Assembly (NCBI GenBank): GCA_030248065.1
Contig: JASAMV010006223.1
Span: 20,954 to 84,953, forward strand
Direction of reading: 5' to 3'
Length of the DNA: 64,000 bases
Origin: Rhynchonema sp. JSB1_4
Taxonomy: Eukaryota; Nematoda; Chromadorea; Monhysterida; Xyalidae
Shown here: positions 1 to 9,500 of the stretch, one piece after another
How the letters are laid out: every line of letters starts with the position of its first letter
Position numbering within the stretch: position 1 is the stretch's first letter
Program-made: the position numbers and the translations under genes
Notes under the pieces: model-generated
The model's input: the letters and a program-made list of their open reading frames with translations, nothing else
Told to the model about the DNA's origin: nothing
Databases searched by the model: none

Positions 1-960
1 GGAACCACGGCCGGCCAGAAAGACGAAATCGGTGGACGCGTTGCGGAAATGCGAACACGATGTGCATGTGTTGCTCGCTGTGTCAAGGTATGGGTCCATT
101 GATTGGTGTTCAAGTTGTAGAGCAAGGGGGTGAACTATAAAATAGACTTTGCAACATGAGGCATGAGCGTAGCTTCAATGTGACAGGAGACGTAAAAACC
201 AAGTCACATTATCTAGGGACGTATCCGAATGCGGCGTATTACATCAAAGTAGGCGGACACGTGCTTTTACGCCGAAAAATTACTCTTCCTGTTAAAAATG
301 TTTCACTGTTTGCGTTAAACGAATAAAAGTATTGAACAAAAACAATTTTTCTCTGTCTCCCTACACAAACCAAAAAGCGTGCATAATAAAAGATACTTCA
401 GTGTGATCTTGGTAAATTTAAAAACCCCTGCGATGTTTGCAACACCCAACTAGCAGTTTCGCGCATGCCGTTAATTTCTTGCAATCAATTTTGCAGGTTG
501 TTCTGGGCGGAGCGCAAGATCAGCAAAGCTCGTCAGTGGTTCCAACGGACGGTGAAAATCGATCCCGACTTTGGTGATGCCTGGGCGTATTATTATAAAT
601 TCGAATTGGTCCACGGCACAACGGTTAGTGCGTGACAGCGCAACATTTTGGCGTGGCTTATAGCCAGTTTGTGGTGACACGGTTGCCTTTCAATTTTCAA
701 TCGCGCTCATTCGTCAGCCAATTGAACGCACGGATAACAGTTTGATTTTGTCCTTCATCTAGCTCACGCTTCTATTTGCACGAAACATGTTCTCAAACAT
801 GCCGCAGGAACAGCGCGAAGGTGTTGTGAAACATTGTGTGTCAGCCGAACCACGTCACGGCGAGCACTGGACGGCGGTGGCGAAGAACTACAAAAACTGG
901 AGGAAAAACACCGAAGAAACATTAGCATTGGTCGCTGCGAAACTGGAAATTCCCAAATAA
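1..960 (+). CDS. PRPF6: Pre-mRNA-processing factor 6, C-terminal end (partial)
   Basis: Three exons (2-87, 497-623, 808-960) join in frame and end at the TAA at 958-960; the 5' part lies outside the window. The last 121 residues follow the C-terminus of animal PRPF6 (yeast Prp6) closely: [13 protein letters not shown], then the HAT/TPR helices around [12 protein letters not shown] and [12 protein letters not shown], then [10 protein letters not shown], ending KLEIPK. PRPF6 is a nuclear HAT-repeat scaffold that bridges U5 snRNP and U4/U6 in the spliceosomal tri-snRNP. Splice sites are GT-AG (gtatgg/ttgcag and gttagt/ccgcag). Family membership rests on recalled similarity along the whole visible part and is very secure. 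An AATAAA hexamer overlaps the stop codon, so the 3' UTR may be only some 10-30 bases. Confidence 0.95.
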
Positions 961-961
961 A
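956..961 (+). terminator. Poly(A) signal overlapping the PRPF6 stop codon
   Basis: AATAAA occupies 956-961 and shares the TAA stop at 958-960. A T/G-rich stretch (tttgtgatgtct) follows about 15-25 bases later, as expected for a cleavage region. No other AATAAA occurs before the palindromic element that begins near 1010, so this is the likely processing signal. Confidence 0.55.
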
Positions 962-1009
962 TGCACTCGGGCTGCTTTGTGATGTCTACTGTATTGTATT
1001 TTAATGCAT

Positions 1010-1797
1010 GGTGTTGCAAAAAATAGCTGATTTTGTGCGGTTGCTCTATTTTCATATTTCTGGTGCATCTTAAAGGGGGCGCGACATTATTATTTTTCAC
1101 GATACACCGCCTGATTTTATGTCAGAAATTGAATGACGGCATCCGAAGGAACATGTCTTACAAAGACAACAACATTGACCCGCGCTGTTTTCCGCATGAA
1201 AATCATCCCCGAACATCGAATGTCAGGAACAAAAGTCAGTCTGCTGTAGTCCCTCGGCCGCTTGAAGATTAGGCATCGAGCTCAAAAAATTATGATATGG
1301 ACTCGGCGCTTATGTAATATTTGCGAAACATTTTAGCTGCCACAGAAATTGCAACGTCGACAGGTGCCTGGAGCTGGTTGCCGGAAAAATGTTTCGCAGA
1401 TATTACATAAGCACCGAGTCCATATCATAATTTTTTGAGCTCGATGCCTGATTTTCAAGCAGCCGAGCGACTACAGCAAACTGACTTTTGTTCCTGACAT
1501 TCGATGTTCGGGGGTGATTTTCATGCTGAAAACAGCGCGGGTTAATGTTGTTGTCTTTGTAAGACATGTTCCTTCGGATGTCGTCTTTCAATTTCTGACA
1601 TAAAATCAGGCGGTGCATCGTGAAAAATAATGATGTCGCGGCCCCTTTAAATGCAATGCCATTGACTTTACTTATTCCTTCTGCAAGCTTATACAATTGG
1701 TGAAACATTTCCGACCTGCATAATTCCTTGACCTGACGCATCCACCGCACCCTGAAACAGCCAACAGAATGGGCATGGGGGGCTTTTTTGCAACACC
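1010..1797. mobile_element. Large palindromic (foldback) element between PRPF6 and eIF2D
   Basis: Two arms of roughly 260 bases (about 1071-1330 and 1390-1652) are inverted copies of each other with a spacer of about 55 bases. Examples are gcctgattttatgtcagaaa in the left arm and its complement tttctgacataaaatcaggc in the right. The outer ends carry a short inverted repeat (ggtgttgcaaaaaa at 1010, its complement ending near 1797). Open frames inside it have no recognisable protein. I see no clear target-site duplication. It reads as a non-autonomous foldback or MITE-like element rather than a gene, and it fills most of the 1-kb spacer between the two genes. Confidence 0.75.
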
Positions 1798-2021
1798 CTG
1801 TGTTATACAAGTAATATTTAACATTGTTGATATGTGAAACCAGTCAATAAATGTGACGTTTGTGCTTGATTATTTGTTTCGTGATGAGCGGGTCCTATTC
1901 CAGCGGTTACTGCGCTAACCACCAGCTTCACAACTGGGCTATTCTATGAATGAACATCGAAAAGAAAACGTTTCAGTGGTGGAATCACTTGAAGGGCTCA
2001 TGATCAAGCTACCTTGTGGCC

Positions 2022-5000
2022 ATGTTCCGCAAACCGTTTCATGTCAAGTCTAATACGACCGTGAAAAGTTCGCACAGGTTGGTTAGTTGGCAAGCCTTGG
2101 CGACGTTTTGGAAGTCTCACCAGTTACTGATCAAAGTGGCACAACGCGAAAAACGCTCAAAAACGGGAAAACTGACTCATCTCATCTGACGTTTATGTCT
2201 TCTAATTCAGAAAACAGCTGCGAGATCGTTTGATAGCCAGCGGTTTCTTGCCGCCCGAAAATACTGGAAACGAGAAATATGATTCGATCCTGGGTTGGTG
2301 GAACACAAAGGTGTGTGACGCACGGCCAGCTAGCTGATGTTTCATATGTAGGGACGGGCAGGAACTCGTTATGGTCAGGGTTTTTTGCCACGAATAGTGG
2401 CTCATTCTGCCACCAAAAATGTTGAATAAGCCACAAAGTTTTGGCAAATGAGCCTCATTGGGCCACTGACCCAGTTTGAAAAAAACCCGGATTATGACTC
2501 AGCGCGTAATAGCGTCGACGTGCTCTGTGCGTTGCCGTATCTGAGCCCAACAAAACGCTCAGTGATCACATTTTTAGTGCGAGCTGACGTCGAGCAAAAT
2601 CGAATGCGAAAACGGTCAGCAGCTGGTGTTGTACAATCGTGACAAAGTGCCCATGTTGATCGAATTCAAACACACTGGTGCCGTTATGCCTTCATGTTGG
2701 GCTTTTTGAACTTTTTCGTAGGCTGACGTTTAATTATCACCCATCACGATTGCAAATTTTACATTTGATCAAAAACGTGATTTTCAGTGTTTTTCGCTTG
2801 GGAAGTACCGGACACGGTCAGAGTACTATACGTGCACGAACCGACGCTGCAGTTCATTGCCAACGGCGCAGGTTTGACTTTGGTATTTTTGTTGGTAACT
2901 TTTTGTAACCACGAGCACGATTTTAATCGCAGATCTTATGTTGCCGGGAGTAATCGAAGCTCTGCTACCAGATGACATCAACGCCAAACAGTTGGTGGGC
3001 GTTTCGATGATATCAAATGATGGAACGGAAATCATTGGACCGGTTGCGATCGGTTAGCGTCATTTATTCTGATTATTTGTACCGCATGAATAAGCCTTTT
3101 GTGCCAGTTACGTCACAGGCCGAAACGGGCAAAACTCACTGCTGTTACAATAACGTGACGCATTTGTTCTCTCTTGAGGTCTCTCTCATGACACAAAACG
3201 TTTCATGACATAAAGCGCTCACATTGCATAACTGCACTGCGTCTGTGTATGTGTAGTGCAGTACAAAAAATACAATTTCTTGTTGATAAAATGTGACACT
3301 GATGCCAGGTCAAACAACGATGTCTGGTGTTCAAATGAAAAACTGTGGCATGAAAGGCAAAGGCGTCACAATATTCCACGTTTGGAAAGATACGCTGTGG
3401 TGAGCTGCTTTTGTTTCATCCTTGTTTCAAAAGTGCATTATTTATACATGTTTCTTTCAGGAGCCATGGTCCCCATATCCCTCCCAGGCGTACTCCGGTA
3501 CAAATCGTTGCTCATGAACCCTCACCGGAATCGCCGGATGCCGAGTCAACAGCAACTGCGAATGGTCAATCTGAGAATAATTTAGAATCAGCTGAAAATG
3601 AATTCGATCAAATCTCGCTGGAAAAGAACGAAGATCAGGGCTCAGACCAGGACCAGGAGTCCATCGGCTCCAGTGACTCAGATCAGGAAGGAGCTGAGGG
3701 CTCAAGTACTGAACGAAGTCCCGATGAAACATTAGAACGATGTTTTCTGGCCGCGTTGAAGTTCAGATTGCCGCGTGATAAACTGCCGTTTGATGTCGGT
3801 ATGTTAGGTGTTGCAAAAGAATAGGCAAACTACACGAACATGAGCTTGATTTCGCAGCTGGCAAAATAGTGAAACATTCTGACGTGGCTGCTGATTTGGG
3901 AAATGTTACACGTTGAAGAATACAAAGTGGAGCATGATGATTTTCTCTTTCTATTTGTTTTGAATACACACCACCTTCGAAATCGGGCTCGTGTTGGTGT
4001 AGCTTTCTTATAACTTCTCGTATGCGAAGCGCGGTTGCAATTCTTTGGCGTGTCAAGTTGATCCGAAAATGTTTCTTGGTTGACGCAAGTTTGGATTGAA
4101 TAAGAACAATCGGTGATTGTCTTGAGCGGCGTGCCTGCCGAACAAATAACCAAAAACAAATGCGCATCAGTAACTTCTTTTGCACCAGCCTTTGCTGGGT
4201 CCCCGCTTCCTTTAACCTGACGGACTTCCCTTGTCAATTCAGGCACCTTCTATCTGCATTGTCTGCTGGCGTGCGTGCCAGAGGGACAACGATTGGACAT
4301 GAAGCGAACGAAACACAAGAAATTCGGCGTCTTTCTCAAACACGTCCAGGACGAGAAATGGCCACAATTGATAACTGTATGATTGTTTTTTCGTATTTTG
4401 GTGAGTTTCTCCCTAGCTTTTGCACAAAGTGCTCTATTTCTGGACAGGTGACCAACGTCAGCCCGGGCAAAGACGAAATCACGAGCGTCAATTGGTCGCA
4501 TGATGCGCTGGAGATGTTTAAAGTGGAGAATGAGAGGATAAAAGACACAGAGGACGATGCTGCTCAGAACGATTTCGCACCGCCTTCGCTCAGCGATTTG
4601 TATTCAGGTTGATTTGATGTTTTCCTGGGTTTTGTTCTCAGTCCTGACAAAATAATGAGATACCCAGTTTCTACGATTTTACGCTCCCACCAGCAGGGCG
4701 TCAAGTACATGCGCGGCTGGTTACTGTCGTGGCGCTTATCTAAACCTGATGTTTCAGTGACCAAACCGTGTCTGCCCATACTTCGCGTGACTCGGCCCAA
4801 CGTGAACAAAGGAGACCACATGACCATGGCTGAAGCGAAACAAGCCCTGACCGCTTATGTGACCAAACATGTCAGTTCATTGGTGTCAAAAAAAATTCGT
4901 CAAAAAATATGTTTAATTTTCTTACAATTTTCATTTCAGGAACTCAAGTCCACCACTCAAGTGCGTCTTAATGAAACATTACTCGAGGTTCTCAGTAAGA

Positions 5001-5627
5001 AATCACTATCGCTCAATGACCAGATGCCGTGGTCGCAGTTGGTTGACACCTTTGTCGGACGTTTGACACCCTGTTACAAGATTGTCCATGGTGATGGGCT
5101 GGTTGAATACAAAACTGGTAAATTTTGATTTTTTAAAAGATTTTTTGTTTCCTAGGGAGACAGTTCCCTTTCAAATCAGGCAACCGACCGAAGATCCACA
5201 TGCGTACCGCCAAACGAATGGGCAATAAGGTGGTGACACTGGTCGATAATTTGAATGTTTATGAGTTGGACATCCAGACTGTGTGCACTCAGGTTATGTT
5301 CTAGTGTACTTTATGTTGTAAAATTTTTTAGACAATAAATATGAGAAATATTAGTACATGTATGTATTTTTGTTCAGATCCAGCGAGGCTGCGCGTGCAG
5401 TGTTGCGATACAGAACAAAAACACCGGCGAAATTTTGGCGCAGGGCAACCAGGTTCGAGTTTGAATTTGTATTTTTGACGCATTTTGATGCGAAACATGG
5501 AGTTTTTGCACAATATTCTGTTTTTCAGCTGGTTTTTATCAGCAAGCTGCTAACTGAAACCTACAAGATTCCTAAAAGCTCCATCGCCGGCCTTCAGTTG
5601 GCAACGAAAAAGAAGAAGAAGAAATAA
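2022..5627 (+). CDS. EIF2D: Eukaryotic translation initiation factor 2D (ligatin)
   Basis: Fourteen exons join in phase to give 600 residues, close to the 584 of human eIF2D: 2022-2077, 2211-2310, 2578-2695, 2788-2871, 2933-3052, 3309-3399, 3461-3798, 4243-4376, 4448-4607, 4758-4870, 4940-5117, 5156-5292, 5378-5452, 5529-5627. The start MFRKPFHVKSNT matches the family N-terminus. The PUA-like N-terminal region (about 1-190, with LMLPGVI and GMKGKGV) is followed by a Glu/Asp/Ser-rich linker (about 210-280), a winged-helix part (TFYLHCLLACVPEG, SPGKDEITSVNW), a SWIB-like segment (about 438-497) and a C-terminal SUI1 domain (VVTLVDNLNVYELD, GLQLATKKKKKK). eIF2D delivers tRNA to 40S P sites without GTP and promotes 40S recycling and re-initiation in the cytoplasm. 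A MITE sits in the intron 3799-4242. The exon 2 donor (gtgtgt at 2311) was chosen because it keeps phase. Confidence 0.93.
3822..4012. mobile_element. MITE of about 190 bp, copy 1 (TA-flanked, 30-bp terminal inverted repeats)
   Basis: Starts TAGGCAAACTACACGAACA and ends with the approximate complement (ctcgtgttggtgtagctt), with 30-base inverted termini ending in GATTTCG / CGAAATC. The interior (acaaagtggagcatgatgat, tttctctttctat) is shared with the copy at 45058-45246. It lies in an eIF2D intron. The TA at the ends fits a Tc1/mariner-type MITE, which is an inference. Confidence 0.75.
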
Positions 5628-5940
5628 TTCACGCCACTGTGATTCGTTTCATAGTTTTAATTTATATTGGCCTGTTATTAACAATGTGCCTTTATTGTTG
5701 ACTGTTGTGTGTGCTTGAAAATGATATTATAGTTTCTGATAAAATTCCATCACAATCAATTTTGAAGTGTCCGCCAAAATGCGTTGTAACGCGCCGCACG
5801 GTTACCAATGTGTATTCTGTTAACTGTTGCGAAAATCATTTCCATGGTACATGATGCAGGTTATGCCTCTTGGTCTGCGAGCAAAGAAGCGGACTTTCAC
5901 TGCAATTCGGAGATTGTGGTTGGTTTCCAGTTGGATCAAC
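5628..5940. other. Intergenic spacer after eIF2D
   Basis: AT-rich sequence between the eIF2D stop and the hAT-type MITE. No canonical AATAAA follows the eIF2D stop closely, and I see no coding or RNA gene here. The last eight bases (GGATCAAC, 5933-5940) are the left target-site duplication of the adjoining element. Confidence 0.5.
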
Positions 5941-6318
5941 CAGTGATGTAGTTGGTCCGAGCAAGAAAGCTAGCTAGCTGAGGGGTCCGGCGCAAGAAAG
6001 CTAGCTAGCTAGCCGGGTACCCCGATTTGGGGGGTATTGGTCCAGAAGTCAAAAACAGGTGTATAAAAATTGGTCAAATTATGCCAAAATACGCCCTAAA
6101 ATGCGTGTTTTTGTACATGTGTGAGCAAATTTGAGCGAATTTGACCATTTTGGCCCATAAAATGATCATTTTGGCACTAAAATTAACATTTTGACTTGAT
6201 GACCGGAGCAAGAAAGCTAGCTAGCCAGTTTGGGGGGTATGGGTTTGGGAGCAAGAAAGCTACCTAGCAGTTGGGGGTATTAACCCCCCATACTCCCCCC
6301 CCCCAAACCACATCACTG
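5941..6318. mobile_element. hAT-type MITE with perfect 8-bp target-site duplication
   Basis: The 378-bp element begins CAGTGATGTAGTTGG and ends with the near-complement ccaaaccacatcactg. It is flanked on both sides by GGATCAAC (5933-5940 and 6319-6326), an exact 8-bp duplication. CAGTGRTG-type ends with 8-bp duplications are the signature of hAT transposons. The interior has no open transposase. It holds four copies of GCAAGAAAGCTAGCTAGC or close variants (about 5962, 5992, 6209, 6252), making it partly self-complementary through GCTAGC. It is non-autonomous and probably young, since both duplications are intact. Confidence 0.85.
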
Positions 6319-6511
6319 GGATCAACCGTCTGAGTAAAATCGCTATCGTGACATGATAGGCACTGGCGAATATTTGCTATTCTAAGAGTAATTATTGGGT
6401 ATTAACGGTAGGATACGCACCAACAAACTGTCGGTCACTTAGTTTCGCTGTTCACTACAGGGAGGGGAATGGTAATTATGTAGTTCCGAACGTTTCTCAA
6501 ATTTCAGCAAA
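6319..6511. other. Presumed promoter/5' UTR region of the SPATA20-like gene
   Basis: The spacer between the hAT MITE and the start codon at 6512. I see no clear TATA box. The codon context is agcaaaATGT, acceptable for an animal start. Confidence 0.3.
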
Positions 6512-9500
6512 ATGTCCTCCAAGGCGAACGCACTGGCAGAGCAGCGATCACCGTACCTTTTGCAACATGCCTACAATCCTGTTGAGTGGTTAGTGTTTCT
6601 GGCTTTGTTTCCCTTTCCGTCCAGTGATAATCTATGTCGAGTGAAACATCATTTTCCAGGCATCCCTGGGGCGAAGAGGCGTTAAAAATCGCCAAGGAGC
6701 GCAACTGTCCGATATTTTTGTCAGGTTGGTCCCATTTTTTTAAAAAATTTCTTCGCTTCCGATCCACCAGATGTCAACTCGTATTCGCAATCTAGTCGGC
6801 TACTCGACATGTCACTGGTGTCACGTGATGGAGCGCGAATCGTTCGAGAATGCGGACATCGGCAAATTAATGAACGAGCTTTACGTCAACATCAAAGTCG
6901 ATCGCGAGGAACGGCCGGACGTCGATAAGGTGTACATGACATTTGTGCAGGTATGGACAAAATGAGCACGTTGATTATGGGTCTTTGACTAACTTGTCCA
7001 ATGTACCCTGACCACACTGACATGAATGGGAATGGACTCTGCAGATTTCGATTTCGGAAAGAAATGCAGTAGTCACGATGCGGAGAGAGGACGTCAACGG
7101 CACATTGCAAACCACACTGTCCAGCGTTTGGGGTCTGCACAGTTGACGGATGCCTCTGTTCATTTCACGCACATATGTGCCTATATGATAACGTACTTCC
7201 AAACAAAGTTGTCTGAAACCTGTGAAAAGATGAACGGTAGTGGCGGGCTGGACGTCACCTCTTTGCGGTGCTCGCTATCAACATCGATGCCGCCGTGATC
7301 AATGGCATCGATGGCCAACGACGTCAACCAACATTTCCCAACCAACGGAACCATGTGCAAGCCGGAGCCCCGATTGGCACCACATTGGACTATTGGCCTA
7401 CAAGGCCAATGTGGGAAGGGGCGATGGTCCTCCTGCGCGGCTGGCCACCGCGGGAAAAGATGCATAGCGGACTCAAATGGACAATACAGCAGCGGATTCT
7501 TTATGTTGTATAGTTTTACACGTCCGGTATCGCACCGTTGTACATTTTGTGAGTCTGTGTGCATTTTGGCTGAGTTTTCGTTTGGTTGTCTTCGTTCAGC
7601 TGTCCGCATTCTCGTCCACCCTCTCACTCCTCCCTGTCCCGGTTTTGTATTTATTTTTTATTTCAGTAACTCACACATCCTGTTTTATTTTTATTTTCAT
7701 GTCCGTAAATTTCACACCCGGTCTCGTAATTATACTTCTTCCATTTAACCTTCTGTTGTGTATTTCTGAGGGGGTGCCGACGCAATAAACCAACCATGAA
7801 CGTTGGTCATCAATCACTGTGAAGAACGGTGAACAAAACTGAACAAATTAATTAATCCAAGACTTTCCGTTGTAGGCGCTGAGTGGCGGTAGTGGTGGCT
7901 GGCCAATGAGCGTCTTCCTGACGCCCGAGTTGCATCCAATCACCGGCGGGACGTATTTTCCGCCAGCCGATCACTTTGGCAGACCCGGCTTTCCCACCGT
8001 GCTCAAATTGGTCAGCGATCAGGTACATGGGGAAAACAGCACTGAACATTGAAAGAAGATTGTATTATTGGTTTAGGTTATTGATCCACGTCCACTGTAT
8101 ATAAGCCTGGTGCTGCTGGCTTTTATGTACCCAATGGCTCCCACAACGAAAGTTTCATGTTACACGAGCACTAGTGGACCAGACGAATACACGATGCATT
8201 GTTCTTATTTACACGCACGGCACTGATATTCAGAATCCTGTTCAATTCCAGTGGCGTGATCGTCACGACGATGTGCTGCGTACGAGCAAAGGCATAGCCG
8301 ATTCGCTAGCCAAGGCATTCGCCGACACCGGGGCGATAAGGGAATCGGTGCGTTGGTTGTTGTGGCTGGATGATGTTTCATTATGGAGAGTGGATATATT
8401 GTGGTGATTTTGATTTTATACGTTCATCCTATCACCAAAGCCTCACTGTTGAACAGAAACTGAAGCACGTGTGCAAAAACCCACTTTTTGTACTTGCGTG
8501 CCAGGTACCAGCATTCAAAACGTACCACATCCTACCTTAGGTGACCGCACCGCCAGCTGCGCGTCGCGTGTCGGATTCGTGCTACGCTTATTTCCACAAA
8601 TCTTGGGACCCGAGATGGGGCGGGTTTGGCGAAGCGCCCAAATTTCCACAACCCTGTTCGTTTGTGGGTCCTCACTTTTATTTCTGTTTTTTTATAATTC
8701 TGTTCCTTCTTTCGTTTCGTGATCTTTCATATTCTCGTGTTTCACGGTTCGATTGTGATTTGCAATGCGCGCTGGCAGCCGGCTTCGGCTGTCTGGCAGA
8801 TGGTACACAGTTGGTCTTATTTTGTGAAAAAAACAGGTATGCGTGCGATCAATTTTGCAGCATCTAACCACTTGGGTAATTTTGATAATTAATGTGGTGA
8901 TTTTGATTTTATACGTTCATCCTATCACCAAAGCCTCACTGTTGAACAGAAACTGAAGCACGTGTGCAAAAACCCACTTTTTGTACTTGCGTGCCAGGTA
9001 CTAGCATTCAAAACGTACCACATCCTACCTTAGGTGACCTTAGGTACAACAGTTTCTTTTTCAGCGAATCTCGACTTCCTGCTGCGTTACTGTTGCGAAC
9101 GACCGGACGAGCAGAACTGTAAACGTGCATTGTCGATGACGGAGAAGACGCTGGAGCGCATGGCCATGGGCGGCATCTATGATCATATTTGTGATGTTAG
9201 TGCTAGCAGGTTGCCTTGATGTATCAGGGAACATACACTGTCCACATATATCGAGTTATGTGGTGTTGCAGGGGTTCCATCGGTACAGCACTGACCAGCG
9301 TTGGCATGTGCCCCATTTTGAGAAGATGCTCTATGATCAGGTAACAGAATATTGATGCCGTTTACCTAAGCATCGTCGTGGTTTGAAGTTTCGTTCGAAA
9401 TTTCGTGCAAATTTTGCATACTATTGTCAGTGTAAAAAAGAACATGCAAAAATATCATGAAGTTATCCAAAGATCGCACTCGTTTCAATTTCCATGCCAT

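Noticed and set aside
1033..1810. Two inverted open frames (79 and 135 residues) sharing peptide sequence between PRPF6 and eIF2D
   Set aside because: They are the two arms of the palindromic element read in opposite directions; no transposase or other motif is present.
5955..6300. GCTAGC-rich tandem motifs as a possible regulatory or origin-like array
   Set aside because: They are wholly contained within the hAT-type MITE bounded by the GGATCAAC duplications, so they are part of that element.
7181..7748. Overlapping open frames of up to 148 residues on both strands in a SPATA20 intron
   Set aside because: Several frames are open at once in a GC-rich stretch, none has a recognisable motif, and the flanking splice sites fit an intron.
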